DNA of 64,000 bases from Moritella sp. Urea-trap-13 (GCF_002836355.1 NZ_PJCA01000031.1:372001-436000), one strand, 5' to 3'. Positions 17,030-26,396 are shown, counted from the first letter of the stretch. Program-made: numbers and translations. Notes: generated by a model not told the origin, from the sequence alone.

Positions 17030-17059
17030 AGAATTTGGTATGTCGTTAAGACGAATCAA

Positions 17060-17088
17060 ATACTATCCCGCATCCTTATTATCATCAA
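17060..17088 (-). promoter_or_regulatory. sigma70 promoter of the tRNA-Val pair
   Basis: On the minus strand TTGATG and TAGTAT are separated by 17 bp, about 30 bp upstream of the first tRNA. Position and spacing fit a tRNA promoter. Confidence 0.65.
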
Positions 17089-17124
17089 GTCTTTTTTAAA
17101 CAATATCAGTACATTGCTTTAAAA

Positions 17125-18315
17125 CTAAGCAGTTGGGTCGATATTTAAATCTTCTGCAGGACCAAAAAATTCAAAATGTACATTTTCAGCAGGAATACCT
17201 AATTTCGGTGCGAAGCTATTCATTGCTTGCATGAAGGGTTTTGGACCTAAGAAATAGAATTCTACGTCACGGTCATTACCGATTTTCTCTTCAAGCATTG
17301 CTAGGTTGATGAAACCAGTTGCATCTGGCTGACATTCTGGCGTTGCATCACTGTAAACGAAGTAAGGTTTGATGTTAGCGTTATTCGCTGCAAGGTTTGT
17401 TACATGGTCACGGAATGCGTGAACCTTGGTGTTCATTGCTGCATGAATAAAGTGAATAGGGCGGTTTGTAGCTTTTAAGCTATTAAGCATGCTGATTGCA
17501 GGTGTAATACCAACGCCACCAGTTACCAACACCACAGGTTTGTTGTTGTCTTTTAACACGAAGTCACCAGCAGGTGCTAGTACACGTAATGTGTCACCCG
17601 CTTGAACACGGTTGTGTAGGTAGTTAGATACAGCACCACCTTCTTCACGTTTTACACTGATACGTAAGAATTCTGAATTTGGTGAATCAGATAAGCTGTA
17701 TTGACGACGTGTTTCTTCACCATCAATGCTTAATACTAAACCAATAAATTGACCTGGTGTGAATGATGTCACAGGTTTGTTGTCGGTCGGCGTTAGGTAG
17801 AACGATGTGATGTTGTCGCTTTCAGCTACTTTTGTTGTTACAGCGAATTCACGCTCACCACGCCAGCCGCCTTCTTTTTCTGCATTGGCAGCGTAAGTCG
17901 CTTCTTCTGCTGCGATTAGCAGATCAGCTAACTGCCAGTATGCTTGTCCCCAGGCATCAATTACAGCGTCTGTCGCTGCGTCACCCAGTATGGCTTTGAT
18001 TGATTTTAATAAACACTCGCCAACAATCGCGTATTGTTCTGGCTGGATATTAAGCGAAACGTGCTTGTTCACAATACGGTTTACAGCTGCTTCTAATACA
18101 GCTAGGTTTTCAATGTTACCTGCATATGCAACAAGTGCATTCGCTAGTGCTTTTGGTTGCGCGTTACCAGCTTGGTTACTTTGATTGAAGAAGTTTTTTA
18201 CTTCTGGGTATTCTCTGAACATCAAAGGATAAAAATGCGCTGTAATATCATTGGCATGAACAGAAACAGCAGGGACAGTCGCTTTGATAATATCTATAGT
18301 TTGTTGCGTTAACAT
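17125..18315 (-). CDS. hmp: flavohemoprotein, nitric oxide dioxygenase
   Basis: A 396-aa cytoplasmic enzyme oxidising NO to nitrate with O2 and NAD(P)H. The N-terminal globin domain (1-140) has the proximal His in NKHVSLNIQPEQYAIVG (His85 region). The FAD-binding domain carries RQYSLSDSP near 207. The NAD-binding domain has VLVTGGVGITPAISML near 265 and FYFLGPKPFM near 362. Length matches E. coli Hmp (396 aa). The start at 18315 has AAGGTAG about 8 nt upstream. Upstream DNA shows a sigma54 promoter, three NorR-type boxes and an FNR box, so NO induction and FNR repression are predicted. Confidence 0.96.
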   Translation of the reverse strand: MLTQQTIDIIKATVPAVSVHANDITAHFYPLMFREYPEVKNFFNQSNQAGNAQPKALANALVAYAGNIENLAVLEAAVNRIVNKHVSLNIQPEQYAIVGECLLKSIKAILGDAATDAVIDAWGQAYWQLADLLIAAEEATYAANAEKEGGWRGEREFAVTTKVAESDNITSFYLTPTDNKPVTSFTPGQFIGLVLSIDGEETRRQYSLSDSPNSEFLRISVKREEGGAVSNYLHNRVQAGDTLRVLAPAGDFVLKDNNKPVVLVTGGVGITPAISMLNSLKATNRPIHFIHAAMNTKVHAFRDHVTNLAANNANIKPYFVYSDATPECQPDATGFINLAMLEEKIGNDRDVEFYFLGPKPFMQAMNSFAPKLGIPAENVHFEFFGPAEDLNIDPTA

Positions 18316-18347
18316 AATAGCTACCTTGTATAGGTTAGTGAGATTAA

Positions 18348-18361
18348 TTGATCTATATCAA
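18348..18361 (-). promoter_or_regulatory. FNR box over the hmp start region
   Basis: TTGATCTATATCAA matches the FNR consensus exactly. It lies just downstream of the transcription start implied by the sigma54 promoter, a position that suggests repression. E. coli hmp is known to be FNR-repressed. Confidence 0.65.
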
Positions 18362-18377
18362 TATTTATATTCTCTAC

Positions 18378-18394
18378 TGCAGTAGCCGTGCCAA
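18378..18394 (-). promoter_or_regulatory. sigma54 (RpoN) promoter of hmp
   Basis: The minus strand reads TTGGCACGGCTACTGCA. The -24 GG and -12 GC elements have the required 10-bp spacing, and TTGGCACG is a full match to the -24 consensus. It sits about 50 bp before the hmp start with NorR-type boxes upstream. Confidence 0.8.
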
Positions 18395-18443
18395 GTTTTC
18401 AAGCTGTTGATTTTAAGTGCTTTATGTTTTTACTGTTAGTTAT

Positions 18444-18499
18444 GTTGTGTTTGTGACAACGGTTGGCGTTGTCATAAACACAACTTGAGTCATTATGAC
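18444..18499 (-). promoter_or_regulatory. three NorR-type enhancer sites upstream of hmp
   Basis: Three GT-N7-AC sites occur: GTGTTTGTGAC (18447-18457), GTCATAAACAC (18471-18481) and the perfect palindrome GTCATTATGAC (18489-18499). The first two lie in an 18-bp near-perfect inverted repeat (arms 18444-18461 and 18467-18484). E. coli norVW also uses three NorR sites. The sites lie 50-120 bp upstream of the sigma54 promoter. Confidence 0.7.
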
Positions 18500-18699
18500 A
18501 ACAACTAAGTAGACATAACAAGCAATAGTTGGATGTTTACAATCTACTCAATTTGTTTGTTTATATTGGCGTGCATGCGCTATAAAATAGTTTATGATCC
18601 TGATTGTTAAGTCAATAAAGTCAAAACCCACTTTATGATCAAGGAAGATGTGGGGTCGAATCACCCAGAAGGGTACAACTTAGACATTCAAGGAAAAAC

Positions 18700-19200
18700 A
18701 TGAAACTGATAATTAGAGATGTTCAAAAAGCAGATGCGCAAGGCATCATGGATATATTGAACCCTATCATCGAAGGTGGCCTTTATACTATTTTAGACTC
18801 AACATTTTCTCTCGAAGAGGAAGAGCAATTTATTCAAGACTTCCCTGACAGAGGTGTGTTTAATGTTGCAGTAAATTCAGCAGAATCAACCATTGTTGGC
18901 TTTCAAAATGTAGAACCGTTTGCGACGTATACCCACGCTTTTGACCATGTGGGAATTATCGGCACATATGTTGATGGTAGCTATAGAAGGCAAGGCATTG
19001 CATCTAGTTTGTTTAATTCAACGTTTGAACTTGCAAGGTCTAAAGGTTATGAGAAGTTGTTTGCTTATGTTCGTGATGACAATAAAAATGCACTCGAAAC
19101 TTATCTAAAGCACGGGTTCGAAATCATTGGTATAGCCAAGAAACACGCTAAGATCTGCGGTAAATACGTAGATGAAGTGTTAATCGAAAAGTGGCTATAA
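18700..19200 (+). CDS. GNAT-family N-acetyltransferase
   Basis: A 166-aa acetyl-CoA-dependent acetyltransferase. The acetyl-CoA-binding motif A is seen as GTYVDGSYRRQGIASSLF near residues 88-105, followed by the helix and the NKNALETYLKHGFEIIG motif B region near 128. The overall layout resembles the phosphinothricin/L-amino acid acetyltransferase branch (FATYTHAFDHVGI, then the CoA site). The substrate is unknown. The ribosome site AAGGAA lies 7 nt upstream. It is divergent from hmp, whose regulatory region fills the interval, but I see no sigma54 element pointing this way. Confidence 0.85.
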   Translation: MKLIIRDVQKADAQGIMDILNPIIEGGLYTILDSTFSLEEEEQFIQDFPDRGVFNVAVNSAESTIVGFQNVEPFATYTHAFDHVGIIGTYVDGSYRRQGIASSLFNSTFELARSKGYEKLFAYVRDDNKNALETYLKHGFEIIGIAKKHAKICGKYVDEVLIEKWL

Positions 19201-19288
19201 ATTTATTTTCCCTGTTTTCTAATTGGCGTATTACGTTTAGTATATAAATTGATTCGTAATAATCAGTTAGGCATCAAGGAGGAATAAT

Positions 19289-19747
19289 ATGCACCTAGCA
19301 CAATTGAACATAGCTAAAGCAAAATACGCATTAGAAGCGCCTGAGATTAAAGAGTTCGTTGATAATCTGGAATCGGTGAATAATACCGCAGAAAAAAGTG
19401 ACGGTTTTATTTGGCGTTTAAAAGACGAAAACGGTGACGCGACGAGTATTCAAGCCTTTCTCGATCCGAATGTCATTGTGAACATGTCAGTTTGGGATTC
19501 TCCCGATGCACTTAAAAACTTCATGTTTAGAACACATCACCGAGACTTTCTACGTCGTAAAAAGGAATGGTTCGATATCATCCCAGAAGACAGCTATGTT
19601 CTGTGGTGGGTTCCTGTTGGTCATACTCCGAGTATTGAAGAAGCGGTTAGCAAGTTAGAATTTTTGCGTAATAATGGCGACACACCATCTGCATTTACCT
19701 TTAAAAGTAACTTCAGTAGCGAAGAGTTTATAGCGGATAGTTTATAG
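19289..19747 (+). CDS. DUF3291-family protein
   Basis: A 152-aa soluble protein of the DUF3291 type, related in fold to dimeric alpha-beta barrel monooxygenases. Recognisable segments are LAQLNIAKAKYALEAPE at the N-terminus, SDGFIWRLKDE near 36, and NMSVWDSPDALKNFMF, HHRDFLRRKKEWF, YVLWWVPVGHTPS from 68 to 115. The biochemical role is unknown; His and Trp conservation suggests small-ligand or heme binding, as in related barrel proteins. It has a near-perfect ribosome site (AAGGAGGA). It follows the acetyltransferase by 88 bp. Confidence 0.8.
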   Translation: MHLAQLNIAKAKYALEAPEIKEFVDNLESVNNTAEKSDGFIWRLKDENGDATSIQAFLDPNVIVNMSVWDSPDALKNFMFRTHHRDFLRRKKEWFDIIPEDSYVLWWVPVGHTPSIEEAVSKLEFLRNNGDTPSAFTFKSNFSSEEFIADSL

Positions 19748-19886
19748 AGGTAGTGCTTAAGTCGTTTGTAAATATAAGTATAGATATAGTTACTTACTGT
19801 CATCACTAAGAATGACACTGTAGACTGTGGCTCTAAAATGGAATGACAATACCATTGTTACTATGGCTACGATTTAGGAGACCTCA

Positions 19887-20390
19887 GTGTCGTTATTTTT
19901 TATATCTCAAGTATTAGTCGCCATCGCGATTTGCTTCGATTTGATGTCTTTTCAGTTTAAAGAGAGACAAAAGATTGTCGCTTGTTTATTCTGTGCGGGT
20001 GTGCTTATTTCGAGTCATTTTATTCTGCTTGAACAATGGACTGCGGCGAGCTTGATGGTTATCGCCACGATCCGTTATTTAGTCAGTATTTTTTCGACTT
20101 CACCAAAACTAAAGTACCTGTTTGGTTCTGCATCGTTAATCGCGACGGTACTAACTTATTCTGGGCTGATTAGTATTTTGAGTTTCTTGGCTTCAAGCAT
20201 TCAAACCGTGGCAGCGTTCAATAAAGATGACAAGCGTTTAAGAGAATTGATGGTCGTGGGGACAAGTTTCTGGCTAGTACACAATTACTTAATAGGTTCA
20301 CCGACAGCGGTGATCATGGAAGCCTTATTTATTTGTAGTAATTTGGTGGGTTATTATCGTTACTATTACAAGAAAGAAGTGGCGATATAA
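19887..20390 (+). CDS. ygjV-like: YgjV-family inner-membrane protein
   Basis: A 167-aa inner-membrane protein with about five or six hydrophobic helices. It has the YgjV layout: an N-terminal helix, SFQFKERQKIV loop, a pair of central helices, QTVAAFNKDDKRLRELM loop near 112, and a C-terminal YYRYYYKK tail. The function is unknown. The start is a GTG at 19887, supported by AGGAG 7 nt upstream. It is the last of three plus-strand genes and converges on the flavoprotein gene. Confidence 0.78.
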   Translation: MSLFFISQVLVAIAICFDLMSFQFKERQKIVACLFCAGVLISSHFILLEQWTAASLMVIATIRYLVSIFSTSPKLKYLFGSASLIATVLTYSGLISILSFLASSIQTVAAFNKDDKRLRELMVVGTSFWLVHNYLIGSPTAVIMEALFICSNLVGYYRYYYKKEVAI

Positions 20391-20456
20391 ACAAACGTAT
20401 TGGTGCTAAAACCCTGTAATTCATAAATTGATTTACAGGGTTGATTCTCAAGCCTA

Positions 20457-21689
20457 TTAAGCCTTACAAATAGCAGCAACGGCTTTCAATCGGCGTGCAG
20501 GCTCTGCCACAAATGGATTGGTTTCATCCCACGCATAACCCGCTAAAATCGAACAGATCATTTGTTTGATCTTCGGATTCGGATCATCATGTAATACCAC
20601 GTCTTGAAACTCACCGGTATACCAACCTTCAACATAACAACGGAATGCGTTAACACCTGTCATCAGCGTATCGGCATATTCAGTTTGCCAATCAACTGTT
20701 TCATTATTGAACTGTTTCACTAACAAGTCTGAGGCCAGTTCTGCAGATTTCATCGCAATCGTGACGCCAGATGAAAATACCGGATCTAAAAACTCACCCG
20801 CATTACCCAGCAAAGCAAAGTGTCGATCAAATAGCTTGGTCACGTTGGCAGAATAGCCCATGATCGTCCCACAAGGGTTAGGAAAGCTCGCTTGTGAAAG
20901 TAAGGTTTTAAGATTGCTTTCTTCAGTCGCGAGCTGTTTTAACGCTGCAAGATGGTCATCAGGGTAGTTAGCAAAGAACGCTGGTTCACCAACAACACCA
21001 AATGAACAAGTACCGTTACTAAATGGAATTAACCAATACCAAACTTTGTTATTTTTAGGATGTACCGAAACTAGGATCTTGTTGCGGTCATAATGCGCCG
21101 CAGTAATGTTATCTTCAATATGAGTAAAAATGGCGCGTCTTGGTGGCAGTGTCGAAGGCTCTTCCAATCCTAATAGACGTGGAATAACACGACCAAAACC
21201 ACTGGCATCAAGGATGAAATCTGCTTCTATTTCATAGCTGTTTTTATTTTCATCCAAGACTGTTAATAACGGTTTGTCTCTTTCTATATCAATGCTTTTA
21301 ACTTCGTGCTGATAATGGATCGTGACGCCTTGTTGTTCTGCACAGTCGGCAAGCAGCTTATCGAACTGACCACGTTGAACTTGGAATGTCGTACCTTCAC
21401 CAGCCGTGTATTTATCAGTGAAATCAAACTCAGTATATTGACCATTGGCGTGAAAAGCGGCGCCATTTTTAAACTGAAAACCAGCCGCGTTCACAGCGTC
21501 AAACATATCAGCTTTTTTAAGCGATTCCATGCACGCGGGTAACAAGCTTTCGCCAATGGAAAAGCGTGGGAATATTGATTTTTCGATAATAGTGGCATTA
21601 ATGCCTTGCTTGTTTAGCAGTGCTGCAGCAAGTGAACCTGAAGGGCCTGCGCCGATAATAACGACGTGAGCTGGATGTGTTAATGACAC
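20457..21689 (-). CDS. flavin-dependent halogenase-like oxidoreductase
   Basis: A 410-aa FAD-binding protein. The N-terminal dinucleotide motif is VVIIGAGPSGSLAAALL (residues 9-25). GESLLP near 47, the second FAD-binding segment LLGNAGEFLDPVFSSGV near 290, and WYWLIP near 215 are all typical of the flavin-dependent halogenase/geranylgeranyl-reductase superfamily. WYWLIP resembles the WxWxIP signature of halogenases that keeps monooxygenation in check. A Lys in FKNGAAF might be the catalytic Lys, but that needs an alignment. The substrate is unknown. The GTG start has AAGGAA upstream. It is divergent from norR, sharing an interval with a NorR box. Confidence 0.75.
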   Translation of the reverse strand: MSLTHPAHVVIIGAGPSGSLAAALLNKQGINATIIEKSIFPRFSIGESLLPACMESLKKADMFDAVNAAGFQFKNGAAFHANGQYTEFDFTDKYTAGEGTTFQVQRGQFDKLLADCAEQQGVTIHYQHEVKSIDIERDKPLLTVLDENKNSYEIEADFILDASGFGRVIPRLLGLEEPSTLPPRRAIFTHIEDNITAAHYDRNKILVSVHPKNNKVWYWLIPFSNGTCSFGVVGEPAFFANYPDDHLAALKQLATEESNLKTLLSQASFPNPCGTIMGYSANVTKLFDRHFALLGNAGEFLDPVFSSGVTIAMKSAELASDLLVKQFNNETVDWQTEYADTLMTGVNAFRCYVEGWYTGEFQDVVLHDDPNPKIKQMICSILAGYAWDETNPFVAEPARRLKAVAAICKA

Positions 21690-21812
21690 AAAGAATTCCT
21701 TTATTATGTCGAGTTTAGACCCGGCAGATTTATATAGTAATATATTTAATCGGCTGATTTTATCACATGTTTAATCGTGGTTTAAAAATTATCGGTAAAT
21801 CAAAAAAATTAA

Positions 21813-21826
21813 TTGATATCAGTCAA
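21813..21826. promoter_or_regulatory. FNR-like site between norR and the flavoprotein gene
   Basis: TTGATATCAGTCAA matches the FNR consensus at nine of ten fixed positions. It could serve either divergent gene. Confidence 0.4.
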
Positions 21827-21910
21827 TATTAATAGGTGATCTTATTATTGAAAGGTGATGATTTAACCTATTGGTTTGTATGAATATAGGTAGTCGACGG
21901 ATTGCTCGTT

Positions 21911-21921
21911 GTCACAATGAC
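21911..21921 (+). promoter_or_regulatory. NorR-type site upstream of norR
   Basis: GTCACAATGAC is a perfect GTCA-N3-TGAC palindrome, the same form as the best site at hmp. A related dyad GTCATTGAATGAC, with wider spacing, follows at 21943-21955. This suggests norR autoregulation and possibly control of the divergent flavoprotein. Confidence 0.55.
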
Positions 21922-21975
21922 TACTCAGTGTTATAACTGTTAGTCATTGAATGACCGTTTTAAGGATCTGTTACC

Positions 21976-23619
21976 ATGGATAACACCCGCTTTATCGAAA
22001 GCATGGATACTATTATTTACGATCTATCTCGAGAGCTGCCAAAGTACCAACGCTACAACCGTTTGTTACAGGCATGGCGCGATACGTTTGCATGTGACGC
22101 ATGTGTATTGTTAAAGCTAGAGGGGGATAACCTGGTGCCTAAGTCTGCGAACGGCTTACAAATCGAGGCTATGGGTCGACATTTTCCGGTAGCAGAACAT
22201 CCGCGCTTAGAACAAATACTGGCGCACTATGATGATGACAGTAACAATGAAGTGCAAAAAAAAGTACACCGCTTTGATGCCGACTGCGAATTACCCGATC
22301 CTTATGATGGTTTGATTCAAACGCCAGATGGCCAGCTTAATGTGCATGATTGCATGGGCGCGGTATTAGTGATTGATAATGAACCCTGGGGTATCGTCAC
22401 TATGGATGCGCTTAATCCGCAACGCTTTGACTCACTCGATCCCGCAATGTTAAATTCAATGATTGGCTTAACCGAAGTGGTGATAAAAACCGCCAACTTA
22501 ATCTTTGCATTAGACCAAAAAGTACAGCGACAAGAGCAGGTAACCGCTAGCTTAATTAACGAGAAGTTCAGTGAAGAAATGATCGGCACAAGTTCAGCGA
22601 TGAACATGCTGAATTTAGAAATAGACTTAGTGGCAGACTCAGACTTGGCTGCCTTGGTATACGGTGAATCAGGCTCAGGTAAAGAGCTGGTAGCGCGTAA
22701 AATTCACATGGCTTCAAAACGTGCAAAGGAAGCCTTGATCACAGTAAACTGTGCGGCCTTGCCAGAAACCATGGTTGAAAGTGAGTTATTTGGACATGTA
22801 GCGGGGGCCTTTACTGGCGCCACTAAAAATCGCTTGGGTAAATTTGAATTGGCGGATGCTGGCACCTTATTTCTCGATGAAATCGGTGAACTACCTTTGT
22901 CTATTCAAGCCAAGTTATTACGGGTTATTCAGTTTGGTGAGCTACAACGTTTAGGCAGTGATAAACCGCATAAAGTCGATGTACGCTTAATTACCGCCAC
23001 CAACCGCGATTTAGCTAAAGAAGTCGAAGCGGGGCGTTTTAGAGATGACTTGTACCACAGATTAACAGTGTATCCATTAAAAGTGCCGAGTTTACGTGAA
23101 CGCGGTAATGACATTTTGTTATTAGCGGGTAACTTTCTTGCTAAAATCCAACGTAAAGTTGGGATCAACAATTTAACCCTATCAAAAGATGCAGAGCGAG
23201 TATTACTGGCATATGAATGGCCGGGGAACGTGCGAGAACTTGAGCATCTATTAAGCCGAGCTTCATTAAGAGCTGCAGCACGTAACCGCAAAGATGATCG
23301 TGTGGTGGTATTGGAAAGTAGTGATTTAGATATTCAAACCTCAAGTGATGTCAGTACATTATCACCACTACTATCACCACAAGTATCAACAGACTGTACG
23401 GACTCTGCCGCTGTTAATCGCAATGCTAGCCAAAACGACATCGTCATTAATACCCTTAATCGTGATAATAGCCTAAAGCAAATAACCGATGATTTTCAAA
23501 CTCAGTTTATCAGTAAAATGCTAGCTGAAAACAATAGTAATTCTGCCGCAACAGCACGTGCGATAGGGGTTGATAGAAGTAACTTACATCGGTTAATGAA
23601 GCGACTTAACATTCAGTAA
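21976..23619 (+). CDS. norR: NorR, nitric-oxide-responsive sigma54 activator
   Basis: A 547-aa enhancer-binding protein. An N-terminal GAF domain (about 1-180) senses NO through a non-heme iron in E. coli NorR. The AAA+ domain has Walker A GESGSGKE near 229, the sigma54-contacting GAFTGA loop near 277, and Walker [10 protein letters not shown] near 298. After a Ser/Thr-rich linker the C-terminal HTH reads [20 protein letters not shown]. It should activate sigma54 promoters; the matching target here is hmp, 3.7 kb away. A NorR-type box lies upstream. Start 21976 has AAGGA 10 nt upstream. The linker, rich in [12 protein letters not shown], is longer than I would expect. Confidence 0.93.
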   Translation: MDNTRFIESMDTIIYDLSRELPKYQRYNRLLQAWRDTFACDACVLLKLEGDNLVPKSANGLQIEAMGRHFPVAEHPRLEQILAHYDDDSNNEVQKKVHRFDADCELPDPYDGLIQTPDGQLNVHDCMGAVLVIDNEPWGIVTMDALNPQRFDSLDPAMLNSMIGLTEVVIKTANLIFALDQKVQRQEQVTASLINEKFSEEMIGTSSAMNMLNLEIDLVADSDLAALVYGESGSGKELVARKIHMASKRAKEALITVNCAALPETMVESELFGHVAGAFTGATKNRLGKFELADAGTLFLDEIGELPLSIQAKLLRVIQFGELQRLGSDKPHKVDVRLITATNRDLAKEVEAGRFRDDLYHRLTVYPLKVPSLRERGNDILLLAGNFLAKIQRKVGINNLTLSKDAERVLLAYEWPGNVRELEHLLSRASLRAAARNRKDDRVVVLESSDLDIQTSSDVSTLSPLLSPQVSTDCTDSAAVNRNASQNDIVINTLNRDNSLKQITDDFQTQFISKMLAENNSNSAATARAIGVDRSNLHRLMKRLNIQ

Positions 23620-23650
23620 TCGTCAGTAATCGTCAGTAATCGTCAGTAAT
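23613..23650. repeat. tandem 10-bp repeat at the norR stop codon
   Basis: CGTCAGTAAT is repeated three times (23621-23650), preceded by a partial copy that contains the norR TAA. The repeat carries an in-frame stop, so copy-number changes would not lengthen NorR. Confidence 0.85.
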
Positions 23651-23695
23651 CGAGGATCTTAACTTAGTTGATGAGGAGGTTAATTAAGAACGTAT

Positions 23696-23735
23696 AAAAA
23701 AGGCGGTAGTGATGTGAATCACTACCGCCTTTTTA
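23696..23735. terminator. bidirectional terminator between norR and norM
   Basis: AAGGCGGTAGTGAT and ATCACTACCGCCTT form a 14-bp perfect stem with a GTGA loop, flanked by A-run and T-run, so it can end both convergent transcripts. Confidence 0.93.
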
Positions 23736-23798
23736 CCAGTCATATCAGTTAAGTCTATATTTGATAAACTATAGCTGCTAGGTAAACATCAACGACTA

Positions 23799-25175
23799 TT
23801 AGATAGTCGCTGCTAGCTCTGGTGTATAATCTAAGGTTGTTTTCTTATACACACTCGCAAGTTTAATAGATAACAATATTGCCGCCATGGTTAAACCTGA
23901 GATAAAGCCAATCCAGAAACCAGCTGGACCCATCGCAGGTACAATTAAGTCTGTTAATGCTAGCGTATAACCAATAGTCATACCCACAGCCCAATAAGAG
24001 AATAGGGTGATGGCAAAAATAATCTTGGTTTCTTTATAACCACGTAATGCACCCGCCGCAATCACTTGTATCGCATCTGAGATTTGATACACAGCCGCAA
24101 TCAGCATTAAGCCAGTGGCAATGTTAATTGTGGTAATGTCATCGGTATAGATTTCTGCGATTTCATTACGCAGTAAAATCGTAAAGATCGCTGTGATAAC
24201 AGAAAAACCAACACCCATCCACATTGCTGTGATACTGGCAAACTTGGCCTGCAGTGGCTTTTTCTCACCTACGTATTGGCCAACTACAATGGTCGCTGCA
24301 ATGCCCAAACTGAGCGGTAGCATGAAGACCATTGATGAGAAATTCAATGCAACTTGATGGGCCGCTACCGTGATCGCGCCAAGTGGTGCTAACAGAATAG
24401 AGACAACCGCAAACAAGGTTACTTCACAAAACATAGATGCAGCAATTGGGAAACCAACACCTATTATGTGCGACATTTCTTTTTTATTGATAGCATAAAC
24501 TTGCTCAAATAATTTGATGTCTTTAAAGTCTTTATGGAAATAGCTATAGGCAATCATCGAGATACACATAGCCACAAACACTAATGCAGACGCGACAGCA
24601 CAACCAACACCACCGAGTGCTGGCATACCAAAGTGACCATTAATAAAGATGTAGTTTGCTGGTACATTGACCATGATGCCGATTAAGCCGATTACCATTG
24701 TTGGTTTAGTAATACCTAAACCTTCATGGTAACTACGGAATACTTGATAACCACAAGCAAACGGCAGTGCTAATGAAATTACACGTAAATAATCTGTTGT
24801 TAGTTCGGCTAATCTATCTTCAACGTGCATAAAGTCAAGGATCATTGGGCTGTAATAAAGCAGTGCCATCATTGGCAGGAAGACGATTAATACAAACCAG
24901 ATCCCTTGTTGAACAACTTGCGCAATTTCACTTTGTCTTTTTGCGCCATAAAGCTGCGCTACGATCGGTGTGATCGCCATTAAAATGCCAACTAAAAACA
25001 TTAGCACTGGGAACCAAATACTGTTGGCAATTGCGACAGCCGCCATGTCTGTAGCACTTACTGCACCAGCCATTACGGTATCAACAAAGCCCATGACAGT
25101 GAACGCAAGTTGAGCGATCAAAATTGGAACCATTAATTTAAATAAGTTAGAAACCTCAGATCGATATTTCTGCAC
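23799..25175 (-). CDS. norM: MATE-family multidrug efflux pump (NorM type)
   Basis: A 458-aa inner-membrane antiporter with twelve predicted helices in two similar halves. The N-terminus has PILIAQLAFTVMGFVDTVMAGAVS, the MATE hallmark including the conserved Asp region. NorM-type pumps expel cationic drugs and dyes in exchange for sodium or protons. Length is typical (E. coli NorM 457 aa). The start is a GTG at 25175 with GGAG 7 nt upstream. It is divergent from ribE, an arrangement also found in vibrios. Confidence 0.93.
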   Translation of the reverse strand: MQKYRSEVSNLFKLMVPILIAQLAFTVMGFVDTVMAGAVSATDMAAVAIANSIWFPVLMFLVGILMAITPIVAQLYGAKRQSEIAQVVQQGIWFVLIVFLPMMALLYYSPMILDFMHVEDRLAELTTDYLRVISLALPFACGYQVFRSYHEGLGITKPTMVIGLIGIMVNVPANYIFINGHFGMPALGGVGCAVASALVFVAMCISMIAYSYFHKDFKDIKLFEQVYAINKKEMSHIIGVGFPIAASMFCEVTLFAVVSILLAPLGAITVAAHQVALNFSSMVFMLPLSLGIAATIVVGQYVGEKKPLQAKFASITAMWMGVGFSVITAIFTILLRNEIAEIYTDDITTINIATGLMLIAAVYQISDAIQVIAAGALRGYKETKIIFAITLFSYWAVGMTIGYTLALTDLIVPAMGPAGFWIGFISGLTMAAILLSIKLASVYKKTTLDYTPELAATI

Positions 25176-25448
25176 TGGTACTCCGGATATTTTAGGGTTG
25201 TTATGTTGTGTATTCTAAGAATTGATGTTGCTGAAAACGAAAGAAATGATTATGAATGTAGTGATATTCGAGTTCGTGAGGACGTACCTGATCCAGCTAG
25301 AAGCATAATAATCCTTTATAGCTAGTATTTACAGATGTATTTTGAATTATTTTATTCAATATTAATATTGGCTTATTAACTAGATGAATTATCGAAACTA
25401 ACACGATATAGTTAGGCATATTGGTTCAAGTAGTAATAAAGGTCATTT

Positions 25449-26054
25449 ATGTTTACTGGCATTGTACAAAGAAAAGCAAAAATCATTAGTATCGACAAAA
25501 AAGCGCAGTTACATACTCTGGAAGTAACGCTAGATAAAATACATCAAGACGGTTTAGTTATTGGTGCAAGTATCGCCAACAACGGAACGTGCCTAACGGT
25601 TGTAAAGATCAATGACAACAGCGTGTGCTTTGATGTAATTGAAGAAACCCTGAAAGTGACGAACCTTGTTGACCTTGAAGTGGGCGATGAAGTTAATCTA
25701 GAACGTGCGGCTAAGTTTGGTGATGAGATCGGCGGGCATTTATTATCAGGCCATGTTCATACGCAAGCTAAAATTGTAACGATTAACCGTACAGAAACTA
25801 ACTGTGACATCTGCTTTGAAATCGCCGCTGAATGGCAAAAATACGTTTTACCAAAAGGCTTTATTTCGATTGATGGTATCAGTTTGACCTTAGGCGATGT
25901 TGCCGATGGACAATTCTGGGTACATCTAATACCAGAAACACTGGGTGTGACAAATTTAGGTGGTCGCAAAGTTGGTCAATATGTAAATATCGAAATTGAC
26001 AGTCAGACCCAAGCGATTGTTGATACGGTCGAACGTATGATGTTGAATAAGTAA
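25449..26054 (+). CDS. ribE: riboflavin synthase alpha chain
   Basis: A 201-aa enzyme that dismutates two 6,7-dimethyl-8-ribityllumazine molecules to riboflavin. Two homologous barrels are visible: MFTGIVQ at the N-terminus with NNGTCLTVVKI near 50 and AKFGDEIGGHLLSGHVH near 88, then KGFISIDGISLTLGDV near 136 and HLIPETLGVTNL near 158. Length is normal. The 273-bp upstream interval shared with norM shows no FMN riboswitch core. The ribosome site (AAAGG) is close. Confidence 0.95.
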   Translation: MFTGIVQRKAKIISIDKKAQLHTLEVTLDKIHQDGLVIGASIANNGTCLTVVKINDNSVCFDVIEETLKVTNLVDLEVGDEVNLERAAKFGDEIGGHLLSGHVHTQAKIVTINRTETNCDICFEIAAEWQKYVLPKGFISIDGISLTLGDVADGQFWVHLIPETLGVTNLGGRKVGQYVNIEIDSQTQAIVDTVERMMLNK

Positions 26055-26192
26055 CAGGCGTTTTTATTGATGAAAAAATAATATAATTAGAGCGATAGTC
26101 AGGCTAAAATGTTTATTCAAACATGCCGTATCGCTCCAGATTAACCTCTACTTAACACTATCTTTGGTAGCATCGCATTTAAAATCTTCTAT

Positions 26193-26396
26193 TTAAAAGA
26201 TCTGCTCATCATCTGCATCAATAAATAATTCATACTTCTCATTAACCTGATCATGTAATAGCTTAAAATGAATACTGTTACAGCAGGAACTACATTCATC
26301 ATAATAATCTTGTGAGCCATTGCTGGCATCAACATCCGTGGTGATAAATTGACCACAATGAGGACACACAACTGTCCTATGAGAAAACTGTTTCAT
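26193..26396 (-). CDS. CPXCG-motif cysteine-rich small protein
   Basis: A 67-aa protein with CPHCG near residue 11 and a second pair CSSCC near residue 35, the layout of the CPXCG-motif family, which probably binds zinc. The C-terminus is acidic. The function is unknown. The start at 26396 is preferred because GGAGG lies 6 nt upstream; four earlier codons run into that site. It lies convergent to ribE. Confidence 0.82.
   Translation of the reverse strand: MKQFSHRTVVCPHCGQFITTDVDASNGSQDYYDECSSCCNSIHFKLLHDQVNEKYELFIDADDEQIF

Noticed and set aside
25176-25448. Possible FMN riboswitch before ribE
   Set aside because: The conserved RFN core is not present in the 273-bp interval.
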